Shown here in pieces: positions 36,641-48,949 of a stretch of DNA of 64,000 nt. Each line of letters starts with the position of its first letter. Positions within the stretch are counted from its first letter, which is position 1. Position numbers and translations under genes: made by a program. The notes under the pieces are model-generated. The model was given only the letters and a program-made list of their open reading frames with translations, searched no databases and was not told where the DNA came from. The DNA is from Phorcus lineatus (lineage: Eukaryota > Mollusca > Gastropoda > Trochida > Trochidae). Location: the NCBI GenBank assembly GCA_921293015.1, contig OV121091.1:14661755-14725754 (forward strand), in the 5' to 3' direction.

Positions 36641-39600
36641 TGATCTGTCCACTCATGATTTTCGTCATATATTAACTGAAAAATGATCACTGTCGCAGGT
36701 TAAGTCGATAATGGCCATTTATGTAGACTTTGGGTCTCTATGGATGGATTTAGAGCTTGGGAAAAAATATATGACTATTTAGAGTTATTGTAGATGAAAA
36801 ACAGAAATAACAATGCCAAATGTATTATAAAAGGGATATTTGTTGGATATTTCTTTTAATCAACTGTTTTTCGTGATGTTATACGGACACACATATAGAT
36901 ATATCGTGTCTGCGAATTTCAGATTATCAAGGCAATGTTAAAATTGGAATGCTTTCAGAGAAGATTGACCGATGAAAGCAGAAATCATGAGAGCAAATAA
37001 AACAGTTGTTACTAAATTTTTACACATAATTACATTTTGATCAATCACTGCATTACTTTCTGTGAATGTAAATGTTTCCATGCCTTGACACATGAAAATA
37101 TTAAACATGTCAAATTGTTCATTCAATTTTTACGGGTTTAGTGGAGAAGCAACCGGGGTAGTTTAAGTGTCATTAAAGGGATTTTGGTTAAACGCATTCT
37201 CCTACATAAATTTTAAATAGATATGGACAAAAATGTCATTAGGTTTAGTTTTTTCCCATGTGACACACATTATTGAAAACCCGCTGTTCGCGTTTTAACA
37301 TCAAATTGGAATGTAAAAATAACATTTTATATACCTTATGTATTATGATTTTATTATTATTTATTATTATTATATTTAGGATCAATAAATGAAAATATTC
37401 TGATTAAATATGTTACACAAATGGTTATGGCTCAAAATGAAATAAACCTACCAGAAATCTACTAACATTTTATAGACGTTATGTGAATTTTTTTGCGATC
37501 GATTCTTCGTAATCGATTAAAATAGAATATTGGGATGCAGTGTGAATTTGCATTGTTATTGTAAAAATACTTGTGTTACTGCTACTGACTTTCAAACCGT
37601 TCAGACGATTTGGTGCGATAACTGGAAAGGATACTAAAGGTTCTTCACGTTTGCGTTACGCACATGTATGAGATACACAATGTTTGAAATGCTTACATAC
37701 ATGTAGCGAAGACAAACGTCTTTGGTTTCCTGCCAAACGTATTAAAATAAAGGGGTATAGTTATTTACAAAAAATCAAATGACTTAACCAGAAACTCGTA
37801 TGAATAAAAAAAATTTAAAAAATATAATGACGAGATAAAATAGTGAGGTGTTTCTGAAAGAAAGATTAATGATCATGCAATGAGATGGGTAATATCTACT
37901 GTGAATGCAACACATTTATTTCGAATTTCTCTTTGTCACACAATGCTTTGAAATTGACGTTAATGCACTCCTTTTAAACTCTGGCATGTAGTCCAGGGCT
38001 TGAGTTATGGTTATATAATGTATTTAAACTCTTGCTTTATTGTGACAAAGGTCGAGACAAAGCAAATTATTTTATATCATTGTGTACATGAAATCGTTAC
38101 TTTTATGGGTAGCTAGAGAAAGATTTTTGTTTGTTAATAATGTACAGTGTTTGCTCCAGACTGTTAATATGTGGTCCAATTTAAGATGAGGTCTTTATTG
38201 TTATCCAATTATCAAGTGATTTAGTAAATTTATTGTTCCAAATGTGGGCTAGCTTATGTCTTTTTTTTAATGATATGCAGTATTTATATCGTATGTGTTT
38301 AAAAGTGTTTTTTAATATTTGAAAAAAAACCCAACTTTTTTATTATCATTACTGTCATGAACGACATAAAGCCAACGTTGACATAAGGTTTTTTCAACAG
38401 ACTCGACCCTGTTTTTTCGCAAAGTGGTTATTTTAGGTCTTGTATGCATTGTGGCAGTTCGCAGAAGCTATTGCCTAATTATCTCGTGTCTAGAGCAGTA
38501 CATTTCCCCTGGTCAATAACTATTTTGGTAAGGATCAGACTACAATAGAACCGTTGTTTAACCGCTTTATGCCCTATACATGCGTTTGATAATTGAGTGG
38601 AAGCTCTGACAATACCAAATGTGTCCCCATTAGGTGAAAGACGTGTAAATCATGTTCTGGTTCTATACCCCATTCTGTCTATTTACATGTTTGGGTACAT
38701 TTGGACTGATGCATAAAACATATTGCTTTTCCTATGACCAAATACAAATAAGGGTTGTTCTTACTTTAGTACGCTCCTTTGGCAGATAGAATGTTTATGT
38801 CAGTCAGAAACCGCTAATGCCAACCGTCAGTGTTAAACGTTACATAGTTTCTCGTCATTCGTATTGTACAACCGATTTGCTGAATAAACGGGACACTCAA
38901 CACGATCACTAAAACCCCAGATTATTTCAAGAATTTGACTTGAGAGGAGGAGTTTAGACAAATAATTACTTTGACGTCACTGTAATGGACAACCCGACAA
39001 AGAATGCGAGAATGATAAATGGAGTCTTTGTGTTAAGAGTTACGTTTAACTTTGTTTTCACTGCAGGAATAATTATTAAGCAGTAGAAGTACGGATCTAT
39101 AACCAAGCCAATTACTACCCGCCCATGTAGAATACTGCAGTGTAAGATTCATACGGAAATATCTAACTAGTGTGATATCACCATAATGTTGGAGTAATTG
39201 TGTCATGACATTAGTTTTACTCGCTTTCTCTCGTTTAACAGGAAATCATTTACTCATTGATGGAAAAATTCTATTATGGAGGGTCAATTAATATTCTCTT
39301 TGTACGCCATGTCGTAAGATTCACATAATTGGTCTCAGTCATGGACAGTGTACATGTAAGTCATTCCTGTAACATTTTTCTCGATTCGTACTTATTAGTT
39401 ATTGTCTGACACGACTCAAAATAGTTATCGATTGCGAACAAGTTCATTAGAAGAGAGAACGTTTACCGAACATCTTTCGTCACATTTTCTGCACGATTAC
39501 TAACTAGATGCGTTTTGTTTTATATGATAGGTTTAATGGAGTGAAACGCTAGTAAGATAATAAATGCTTAGTCAAGCGTCTACGACCACATGGGAAAATA

Positions 39601-39848
39601 TCACTTTGGAATATAAAAAGGAGTGGTAAAGCAGAGATATTTCATTAGAAAACCTTCATTCATTTTTGGGCTATGAACAAGGCACCACTGTCTATTAGAG
39701 ATAACAGTTTAACATGCAGAAGGGTTCGGATTCAATAGTACATTGTAACTTAGCAAAATGCAACCTTTGCTTTTGTTTGGTTTCTAGCAGCATAACTGAA
39801 AAAGTATATCCAAGATTTTCTATGGAAGGATATTCAATTACTATCACA
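36641..39848. other. Non-coding A+T-rich DNA
   Basis: Only an ATT-rich simple run near 37347-37375 and short chance frames were seen. It ends at the left inverted repeat of the Tc1-like element. Confidence 0.55.
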
Positions 39849-39876
39849 TATACTATCCCAAAAAAGTAACGCATAG
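39849..39876 (+). repeat. Left terminal inverted repeat of Tc1-like element
   Basis: It begins TATACTATCC and ends GTAACGCATAG. It differs from the right repeat at two positions only, so the ends have drifted little, in contrast to the three nonsense changes in the transposase. Confidence 0.93.
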
Positions 39877-40099
39877 GTGATTTTTCATAATTGAAATCGA
39901 AATATTTTTATTTGTATTATTTTTATTGTCCAAAAAAGTAATGATATTGATGATACTGACAAGTTGCTTTCGTTTTCTTTTCCAAATATGGATCTTACAT
40001 GGAAATGTTGACTTTGGTGAACATTTTAAGGGTAAATCAAACGCAACACGTGCAATAACGCACGTGAAAGTTTTGTGGAAAATGCATGCAGTGTGTGGC

Positions 40100-40110
40100 T
40101 ATAAAAAGGG
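40100..40110 (+). promoter_or_regulatory. Possible TATA box of the transposase gene
   Basis: CTATAAAAAGG sits about 60 bases upstream of the chosen transposase start at 40162 and inside the element. It matches the TATAAAA consensus. This is the usual place for the promoter of such elements; activity is not shown. Confidence 0.4.
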
Positions 40111-40161
40111 ATGCCGCATTCGGATTTGCCACTTGTTTGGAGATTGATTGTAAGACACTCC

Positions 40162-41172
40162 ATGGTGGCACGTCTTGACGTTATAACAAGAAACATCGCC
40201 ATCGGAAGACTTCAAGCTGGAGAGTCCCAATGTTCGGTGACAGGACGTCTCCACGTTAGCCAGAGCACCATTTCAAGACTTTTCGACAGGTTCTTTCAGA
40301 CCAACACGACAAATGACAGTCCCCGTTCAGGCAGGCCATGTGTCACCACACCAGCTCAAGATCGCTACATCCGGGGCATCCATTTGCGTTATCGCACAAC
40401 TACTGCCGAGAGTACTGCAGGCAACATACCAGAACTGAGAAGAATTTCAAGCCAGACTGTAGGGAACAGCTTGAGGGAGGATGGATTGAGAGCCAGGAGA
40501 CCCTACGTTGTCAACGTTCCACGTCGTCAACACCGTGCCAATCGACTTCGTTGGTGTAACACAGTTGGTGTTTGGAATCTTCGTAACTAGCGCCTAGTTT
40601 GGTTCGGTGATGAAACCAGGTTCCTATTGCGGAGGCGAGATGGCAGAAACCGTGTTTAATGGCGTCGGAACGAACGTTTTGCCGCTTGCTGTGTTCTTGA
40701 GGTGGACAGATTTGGTGGAAGCAGCGTTATGATGTGGGCGGCGATATCGTACACTGGTCGCACCAATTTAATCCACGTTCATGGAAATTTGACGGTCGTA
40801 CGCTACAGAGACAACATCCTGCAGCCACACCCCCTGCCCGTTATTGACGTCCAATGTGAACTGTTCCAGCAGGACAACGCCAGGCCACATGCTGGACGAG
40901 TCACTGGAGATTTCCTCGCCAGAAACAACATTAATAAGTTCCAATTGCCGTTTCGTTACCAAGATTTGAATGCAATTGAACATCTTTGCGATGAACTTGA
41001 TCGACGTCTTCTTCAGCGTCAACAACAGCCTCAAACTCTACAAGAACTGGCTCTATTTGTGCAGCAGGAGTGGCAGACGATTCCAAAACCAACCATATAG
41101 CGTCTAATCCAGTCGATGCCAAGGCGGGTGAGAACTGTCATCAACGCACAAGGTGGCCACAACAGATGCTAA
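40162..41172 (+). pseudogene. Tc1-like transposase (DD34E), three in-frame stops
   Basis: Reading frame 1 from ATG 40162 to TAA 41170-41172 gives 337 codons including the stop, the normal size for Tc1-type transposases, with no frameshift. Residues ~1-50 form a helix-turn-helix (IAIGRLQAGESQ and VSQSTISRLFDRF), followed by a GRP motif (SPRSGRPCVTT) and a second DNA-binding region (RISSQTVGNSLREDGLRARR). The catalytic triad is present: D150 (FGDETRF), D238 (QQDNARPH) and E273 (DLNAIEHLCDEL), with 34 residues between D238 and E273. Stops interrupt it at TAG 40588 (at a position usually Trp in this family), TAA 40657 and TAG 41098. The late tail (PRRVRTVINAQGGH) is preserved. I infer recent inactivation by point mutation. 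An upstream in-frame ATG at 40111 is possible, but the start at 40162 gives the family's usual N-terminus. Confidence 0.93.
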
Positions 41173-41339
41173 TTTTCTACGGACGTCTTTGAAATATTGT
41201 GAAAGCCATATATAATGTTTTACGTAATTTCGTTAATTGATATTTCCTTAAATCTGATGTAAAAAATCACACTTGTAACTTCATTTCCTTTCAATTTATA
41301 TGCGTTTGAAAATACAACAATTTCTCCTAACAAATCTGG

Positions 41340-41367
41340 CTATGCGTTTCTTTTTTTGGATAGTATA
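41340..41367 (-). repeat. Right terminal inverted repeat of Tc1-like element
   Basis: Its reverse complement begins TATACTATCC and ends GAAACGCATAG, matching the left repeat at 26 of 28 positions. The TA at 41366-41367 is the target-site copy. Confidence 0.93.
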
Positions 41368-42959
41368 CATAAATGCAAGTGAGTTACTCTTGAAATATTA
41401 TTAAATCTCAAAGCATTTGAAACAATAAAGGTTTACGCATGTATAATTCTAGATAATATTTGTCGATATCTAAATATATTGATTGAAACCCTGTCGGGTT
41501 GTTCAAACTTCTCTGATGCAATTATGATACTTATACAACAATTGATTTCCTCTGTGTGTGATATCACTGTAGAAAATGTTATAGACCACATGTTGCCAGA
41601 AGTATGTAAACATCATGACCTGAGGTATGATGATACGCAATATATGAGAAGGTATTCAATAAATATGAAGTTTGGTTTTCATTTAATATAAGAAACTTAA
41701 TTGTCTTGCAATGGTTTTGATCCCAAGGCAATCATCCAAAGGTCTGATCTATTTATGGTCATGCCCTTTTCTGCTAATTACAAAATTCTATGTAAAGGAT
41801 TTAATAGAATGTGTTGGAAGTCTGAATAATTTAAAGGCCTAAGAATATAATATAGATATTTATTTTTACCAAGATGGTGAATCATAAATAGTGATATTGT
41901 CTGTATGTGCAGATATCACAGTTATGAGAAATTCTTTTTAATGATGTGTTCATCTGATTTTATCTTTGCTATCAGATATTCATATGTTTGTTGTGTTTGT
42001 AACTTGATGAATATAAACTAATAAAAGAGTAATGACCAAAGTCAACTGAAAGAATTTATTTGTAATTTTCGGTGTTAAAATGTGGACAACTTATTTGTGT
42101 AAGGGGTTATGAATAATTGTTATATATTTCTCAATCCATTTTGGTATCACGCAACTTAAATGCGGTTTATCTATTATTATTTTTATCTATACTATTTTTC
42201 AGAGATTAAACACATGCATACTAGTCGATTTTATAAGTTCAAGCATGATATACCAGCTAACGTAAATATGTTTCTGCATAATACATGTACTAAACTTGAT
42301 CTAAGAGCAATGTATAAAATCTAACTGCTTCAAGTTAGCAGTCTTTCATGTTTTATTACTTTATAAAGGAATGAACATATATCAGGACAATATCACGAAT
42401 ATTCTGTTTCTGGAATCTGTTTTAAGTTTTAGAAGTTATGTCGTTTACAACAGGCTAAGAAGATATCAGATCTGTTAGGAATAAGGATCATATGATGATA
42501 TATGATGATCCCTTAAACCATATTAAAAAGTGACCGGTTTAATTTTATACACCGGTGTTGATATCTTAACCCATCATGATCTCTTACTTTTTACAGCTAA
42601 GTTCGTTTAATTATTAAAGTGTGTAATGTTGCAGAGTAAATCTCGTCTGTGTCATTACTTTTTTGTATCCTTACCCAATAATTTTAGGTTTCCGTATATT
42701 TACAGTTGTTCGAAATAATAGAATTCCGGTGTATCAGAAAGAGTTCATCAGAATAATTGACTAAGACAAAAGATAATATGCATCACTCATCAAGATGTTT
42801 AAGATGTGCATATGTTTTCAGGTAAACCATTTATTGTAATAAAGTGCAATTTTGTATTGAATTTGGCACGGTGGCATTGTAGGTTTTTCACGAGACATGC
42901 AATTACGTACGCCTCACACGACTACTCATAGGCAAATTAGAGTTATTAAAACAAACATG
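41368..42959. other. Non-coding A+T-rich DNA
   Basis: No mobile element ends, RNA genes or credible frames. The plus-strand frame at 41479-41691 has ordinary composition but no recognisable domain. Confidence 0.5.
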
Positions 42960-43001
42960 TCTAATCCTTGCATAATTTAATAGAATTATTTCTTCTTTCA
43001 G

Positions 43002-43056
43002 GATTACCATAAACCCTTTTTCGGACCTTGAGAAACACAAACAGAATGAGAAATTG
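43002..43056 (+). other. Candidate 55-nt micro-exon, copy 1
   Basis: A 55-base segment is preceded by a pyrimidine-rich tract ending in AG (TTATTTCTTCTTTCAG, 42986-43001) and followed by a donor-like GTAAGTAAT at 43057. Its partner at 60015-60069 is exactly 55 bases, ungapped, with 40 of 55 identical and the same AG and GTAAGTAAT borders. One frame is open in both copies: ITINPFSDLEKHKQNEKL here and ITANFYSGQEKPNQNQNL there. A second frame (DYHKPFFG..) is similar in the copies but has two stops here. No adjoining exon could be linked, so coding status is unproven. Confidence 0.3.
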
Positions 43057-43135
43057 GTAAGTAATATTTCGTCATGTAGATACATCTTTGAGCAATCGTT
43101 TTAAGCGGAATGCCTGCATTTTATCTTTAATGGCG

Positions 43136-43194
43136 AAGAATTAATCGATATTGCTTGCCATCATGACCTATTTGTCCATCATCGATTAATTCTT
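43136..43194. repeat. Perfect 14-bp inverted repeat, hairpin
   Basis: AAGAATTAATCGAT (43136-43149) is exactly complementary to ATCGATTAATTCTT (43181-43194), with a 31-base loop. It lies about 80 bases downstream of the candidate micro-exon in segment C copy 1. I did not find an equivalent hairpin in copy 2. Confidence 0.7.
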
Positions 43195-43673
43195 AGTTTT
43201 CATTGAATACAAAAGATGACATTGAATGAAACAACTTGACAATGACAACTGACATCAGGTGATTACAGAAAATGACACATCTCAATTCCATAGAATCATT
43301 ATGTTACAGTAGGATTTTGTTAATGCTAAATGAGAGAGTATCTTACCTGAGTATTAACTTCCCTGTACTTTGAACTTCAAATTTAGTAACGTTGGAAATA
43401 GTATACAATGTAAAGAAGATTACTAAACAACAGCCTTAACCTAAGAGAAAAACTTTAATTAAAATTAAATCCTTAAAAAAATCAATTTCTCACATTTTCT
43501 TGCTTTCGCATGTCACAGAAATGTCCAAAATATATAAGAAAGTCACAAACCAAAATAAGTTCGAGGAAATTAATCAAAAGAGTATTGGTATACCAAAAAC
43601 AATTGCGGTACCTTTCGTTCAAAGACTCAAAAATAAGGTGTGATGCCTAAAGTTTAGAGAGAAATACGATGTT

Positions 43674-43739
43674 GTGGTAATTCACTGTAAAGCATATGCT
43701 GAATTATCATATGACATATGCTTCGTGAATTGAAACCAC
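43674..43739. repeat. Interrupted 21-bp hairpin
   Basis: Three nested stem parts can pair: GTGGT (43674-43678) with ACCAC (43735-43739), AATTCAC (43679-43685) with GTGAATT (43725-43731), and AAGCATATG (43690-43698) with CATATGCTT (43715-43723). Small bulges and a 16-base loop separate them. The size and bulges resemble a microRNA precursor, but no family is recognised. Copy 2 retains only the GAATTATCAT centre near 60912. Confidence 0.5.
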
Positions 43740-46060
43740 CATACAAAATAGTTTAAATTAATAGGAACTAAATACACATACGTAATAACACAATCTCAAA
43801 TTAAAATCCGTTCATGTAAGTGATGTCAATAGAATAAACACAACTAAATTTTAGCATAGACACTAAAACTATCTTATCATTTTTTACCTTATACCTTTGT
43901 GTCACGCGATATTCTTTACCAAAGCATTATCAGTAGATCAATCGGACCCTAGCATTCTATAAAAAGGGTTGTTGACCTTTTCTCTGTGTCAACAATGCAT
44001 CAATGCAACAACAGATTGATCAGGCTAATGTAAAGCGAGGCCTCAAATTAAGACACCAAAATGCTTTTTTACGGATCACTTATTCAATCATTGGTTCTCC
44101 TCTTTCCATTAATCTCAATATGTTTGACACGTGAAGGTTTTTGCCGTTGTGTAGGCGGATAAACGATACCAGAAAATTCAATGTTCTTTTTTGTGATGCT
44201 ACAGTAACCATTAACTTTTTTAATGCACTGAAGTGACAATTCCCTTGTTGAATGCACTACAATAACAATTATCTTGGTGAATGCATACTCATTAATGCAT
44301 CGACAATATATTTTTGTTTTAATCTCTGCTATGGACATGTTACGTTTGAACAGGTATGTTATAAGCTTAAACATGGATGATTATGAATGTTTAGATACAG
44401 ATAATCTATAATAAATCTCAAGAGATATAATGGTATCTATATTCATTCAATGGACAGTTTCCTTTTCAAAATATGAAGCTTTAGCTTTCATGTACAGAAA
44501 TTGTTCGTCTGATATGAATCTTTACAATCTTTTTGTTTTCGTGTTGACAAATCGAAATCTTTTCGTATCAAACCTGAAGTCATCATCTATAATTGGGAAT
44601 TATGTACCACGAACTGCAAACAAATACTGTTCAACGAATCTCATTTAATGAGGAACATCCCGTATGACGCGTGACTAAAGCAGTGTTCTAAAGTAACGAA
44701 TTTAGCTTTATTGAAACTCCTATCAAAATAGCAATTGATCGAACTGAAAGCTAGAAGACGAGGGAGCGTTAAACCCGGAGAAATTGTTGTTTTTTAGAAA
44801 TAACGCACCTTTAAGAACAAATGTAGAACACTTAATAGAACCGCTTACTGCATCAAAATCGTTGCTCTTACATTCGATTGATAAGCTGAGATAAAGTAGT
44901 AAATCAAGAGAACATCATCTTTTAAAAAGGAAATTACATCTACATGTATGTATTTGACATTTTGAAAGTAAAGACTTAGCTTAGAATTCTTTGTTGAGTT
45001 AAAAATTCTGTTAAATTTTAACGGAGACCTCAATTATTCATTTAAACTTAACTGTCAATCATAACTGATTTACTCAAGTGGCGAAATGGAAGAGGAAACC
45101 TCAGAGGAGTTGTGAAAACCATAGAATCAGGATGGTTTGAGGTATGGTGGTTGTGCCTAATGGGTCATGTAGAGTCTATATGTGTGCTGAGCTCACTTTT
45201 GTCTAATTGATCAGGCTCAACTGTGTATTATATAAATGCTTTGTTGTGCCATTTTGACGCTGAAAGTCATAATACATCGATGCACTGAATGACAGCATTT
45301 GTAAAGAGTTGAGTGCAAGTAGAAAAAATAGAACTGTTAGGCAAGTATGCTATTTGGAGAAACCTCAATATAGCAAATTGGTTATTAAGGAAGTCGCATT
45401 TCACTTTTCGTTAGTTTTGAGAATGGATTACCCAATATTAGGGATGTCTGAAGAAGGTGATTGATCAGAAACATTGTCTGTGTTTGACAGATGACAAACC
45501 TGAGACTCTCATAATAGAAGAACTAATTGATCTCGACCCTGGCTAGTAGATTTATGAATTGATGCATTGATATTGTAACGAGGTAGTTTAAATCGACCAC
45601 ATGTTTTTACATGGTTTTTCTTTGATCAATATTAGTTATTGACATATTCTGATGACATAAACTCTGAAAAAAACGAGAAGGTATCAATGTAATTCAAACG
45701 TGTTATACCTGTCACAATATTTTGCTGATATTATACGATATTTGATATAAACAGTGTATGGGAAATGCTGATGCATTACATGAGAAGAAAGTTTTGCTGT
45801 GATCTGACTCATTACTTGGTCTTTCAATTTAGAGATATATGGAGCTAAAATGAAACCAACTATGTGGTCTTCAAAATTTTCTGACAAAGGTGATGATCAA
45901 AAAACTATTTGAAGGATTTCATAACGTTTGTAGCGTAAACAAACAACCAAGTTCATGATGTTAATTTTCATACTTGATAACGAAGTTGATCATGTACAGG
46001 TCACGCTTTTCTAACCAGACCAACCATGTTCATAAAATAATTCTTGATTCTTAAACATTT

Positions 46061-46978
46061 TATGAAAACGGGTAATCAAACATAGGTGTATTTCTATCTC
46101 ACTACGTACACTGACCCAAATATATATCAGATTCAACAGTACAAACTATTTAAAAAGTTAACAACAATTTGCGCAGCGGTTTTCGAGGGAAATCTATGAC
46201 GATTTAGAAAAAATAATAGTATCAATATTGATATTATTGTAAACTTGCAACAAGGAAAAGGTATCTATTCACATATCAGCTGCATACACGCTTTCTCCGT
46301 TTGCTAAGATAATATGACATGCGTTTGGCAGTATAATATATATACTGGGAATACTTAAAGTATGAAAACATTTATCTCAGTCTGATAAGATGATGGAAAC
46401 TCTCCCACCTAACTTGGAAGGTCTTTTAAAGGCTCTCACGCTCCACAGCAAACACAGAACATATTAAGAGAGTGTCTTATTCCTTTTCAAGTTGGTCTGT
46501 TCAGTTGCTTGGTCAGTTATGAGTAGGCGTTCAATACATACGGGTGGGACACAGCATCTACACTTTGAAAGTGCTTTTAGCTGATGTCTTGGAATAGGAA
46601 GCTCTTGGTAGGTTTAACTGCATTACAATGTCTTGAACGATCTATATGTCGGTAGTTTGTTTCTGCCGTTTCTTGCAGTGTCTCATTGAATTGGATATGT
46701 CTCTCAATTTTTGTTAAGGTAACAGCACACTCAAAAGATAATTCTATTCAGTCGTTGTTGTCTCGTGATTTTGTCTCTCTACCATTGTATATTGCCACTA
46801 GCGCTGTCTATCCAGATTCACATTTAAAGAACAATTGTGAGTGTCTTTTCCAATTCCGAGATGGGAGCTAACAGACTGGTGGTCAACAATGTTTCTACAT
46901 GAATGTTGACCTTTGTACTGAAATTTGGCTTTTATGTTCCATTCATGTTGGAGTAGCAACCTGTAAATCTGTTATATC
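46061..46978. other. Non-coding DNA, unassigned
   Basis: A strong acceptor-like tract (GTTTCTGCCGTTTCTTGCAG, ending about 46678) is followed by a 61-codon frame (46686-46871). No domain, donor or paralogue supports an exon. The rest is A+T-rich and featureless. Confidence 0.45.
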
Positions 46979-46982
46979 TTAA

Positions 46983-47547
46983 AGCCATAGTCTCAATTTT
47001 GTAAGGCAACCAAACTGGGCTAATTATTCTTTACGAGCAAAATTCCGATCACTTACATCAATATTTGCAAAGTTTGCAAAGATTTTCATTTTTAAGCCCG
47101 TTACAAGATTAAGGATGACGCTGCTAATTGGCGTATGCCGTTTCAGACCAAAGAGTTACCGAATCAAGTGCAATCCCATTGCGAGCACGAAATATCGGAA
47201 ATCTAGTAATTGCAGCGCCGATACTTAGGACAGACGCATTCTTCATTGAGTTTACCACCTTTTTGTTATTTCTGTATTTGAAAAAAGGTAGGCTATTGGC
47301 TATTTTCATTGGATATTTAGCTGGGAAATTTCATGTGTTCCACGTCATGACCTTAGCGAAATGACGTGGTAAGGACTAACGCTCGCCAAACACATAGGGT
47401 AGGGTGTTTTGAACTTCATTATTGAGGGCTAGAATGCACGCAGATTTCTGAAAATTGTTGCAAACGTCAGTGGAAAGATTTATGTGAGTGATGAACTATT
47501 TGTCTGGCGTGCATTACAATTTGCCTTGCAAAAATGAGACTATGACT
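46983..47547. mobile_element. TTAA-flanked nonautonomous inverted-repeat transposon
   Basis: The ends are ~27-bp terminal inverted repeats: the left (46983-47009) begins AGCCATAGTCTCA and ends AAGGCAA; the right (47521-47547) is its complement, beginning AGTCATAGTCTCA and ending AAGGCAA when read inward. They differ at about three positions. TTAA abuts both ends (46979-46982 and 47548-47551), the target duplication used by the piggyBac and Kolobok groups. The 565-bp interior encodes no transposase; the frames at 47128-47364 (plus) and 47124-47309 (minus) lie wholly inside it. An 8-bp hairpin (CCACGTCA / TGACGTGG, 47340-47369) lies within. TTAA is self-complementary, so it may be part of the repeat instead. 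Confidence 0.8.
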
Positions 47548-47551
47548 TTAA

Positions 47552-48940
47552 GTCAACAGAGATTTTCAACTGAATACACAAATCCTAAGCAGAAATATTT
47601 TGCATATGAATTTATTCAAACTTTTCTTCCTATAATCTTGAGGTAAATCTGCACTACAAAATGATATTGGTGAACATTTGTCTTGGTGGTAATAATGTTT
47701 CAGTGCAGGTACACTTTGAATGTTATTCTTCAAAACAAACATATGGTTAGAACGTATCCAATATCACTTGTTCAATAAAGTGTTTCCTTTCAACATTAAT
47801 GTCAAAATACTTGACACTTAAAGCTGTCTTCCATTGAGTAGACGGGCTGAAGACAAACGATAAGTGAAACAACAGTATCCTTTTTCCACTTTGTTTTGAA
47901 CATTCTAATTACGACTTCGTAAATGTTCTCTTAACTGGATGGTACTGTTTTCAGCAAAACCGTTTCTTGCGTAATTACCATTTCTTCACAAGGTTAGATA
48001 TTGTAATTTACGATCTGACTTTTTAAACCATTCCCCAAACCACTCAAGTAGGATGTTAAAAATCATCATACTTGTTTGACACACAAATAGGCTAATAATA
48101 TTTTTGAAAAAGGGGAATCTAAAGATCAATGATTAATTTTAATAGGCAGTGAAATAATTAAGAAATAACATCTTCAAACTAAAGGACTCTTAAGAAGATT
48201 CATCACATCTATTTCTTAAACAACTGTTCAATTATTCATGCATTACATTTTTGTATGTAGCCAAAACACTTTTCTCGTCAAAAGTGATGTAAACATTCAT
48301 TCGTGGTAGGCAATTTTTTACGAAATGCAATTATAGTGCCAAAAAGGTAAATTTTACAGACTCAATTTATTTTGACACGTGAAAATAGCTCTATGCTAAA
48401 ATAACGAATGTCCATTTTTTCATCTTCCATCAAAAAAGCAGGTAAACAAATTTCTGCTTTGGAAACAATAGAAATGTATAGATGAAACAATAAAAAAGAG
48501 CTTTTGTTAAATAACTTGTAAGTAAAACGATATAAGTAATTGGTGTTTTAACGTTTTTCAATTAAGGTAAACAATTTGAATAATGTTTACGAATTACACT
48601 TTGTTGTTTTGCCTACTCTCCAAGTTAGAACAGTAAACTTACAGTGTTACAGAAGCTTCTAAAATATGCGTGAAGTTAAGGTTATATGAACCTAAGTATC
48701 AATTGTAAAAATCGGAAATTGTGATAGGAAGGCCGTGATGTAAATATTGTTGTTGAAAACTGATACGTTTTACTTAAGAATAATTGAGGGATCCAAATGA
48801 CGAGGTATCTAAAACATCTATAAATTGCAACCTAGTCCTTGAAAATGGTTCATATGAAGATATTCTGAAAGCTGAAATAATTGACTGTGACATTGTGTAT
48901 AGTAAAAAATCCTGGAGTTCGGTTGTAAAATAGAAAATCA
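47552..48940. other. Non-coding A+T-rich DNA between two MITEs
   Basis: No supported feature in this spacer. Confidence 0.55.
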
Positions 48941-48949
48941 TCATGATAT

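Larger units (their letters stand above)
39849..41367 (+). mobile_element. Tc1/mariner-like DNA transposon, inactive
   Basis: A 1.5 kb element is bounded by 28-bp terminal inverted repeats at 39849-39876 and 41340-41367. Both start TATACTATCC and end AACGCATAG, and 26 of 28 positions match. The outermost TA at each end is the expected TA target duplication. One intron-less transposase frame lies inside. The length, TA target and single DD34E transposase are all standard for the Tc1/mariner (IS630) group. The intact ends suggest that it could still be mobilised in trans by a related active copy, although its own gene is broken. Confidence 0.93.
42960..46060. repeat. Duplicated segment C, copy 1
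   Basis: This segment aligns in direct orientation with 59975-63965. Ordered anchors: CTTGCATAATT (42967 / 59982), AGGATTACC (43000 / 60013), ATTGAATGAA..CAACTTGA (about 43221 / 60424), TCAAAGA with GTGATGC (about 43619 / 60821), AACTGTCAA (about 45050 / 62210), GGTCATGTAGAGT (about 45163 / 62690), TTTGACGCT (45253 / 62788), TTGACAGA with GACAAACCT (about 45485 / 63045), ATCTCGACCCTGG (about 45530 / 63091), CATTACTTGGTCTTTC (about 45810 / 63391) and GGTCACGCTTT (about 45999 / 63915). The offset is 17.0-17.9 kb. Intermediate parts are strongly diverged. No gene is recognised. Confidence 0.75.

Noticed and set aside
45684..45887. 67-codon minus-strand frame in segment C copy 1
   Set aside because: The aligned stretch in copy 2 (about 63290-63450) carries a stop and gaps that do not keep frame, so it shows no sign of coding constraint.
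47128..47364. 78-codon plus-strand frame with reasonable composition
   Set aside because: It is inside the TTAA-flanked MITE, has an overlapping open frame on the other strand, and resembles no transposase.
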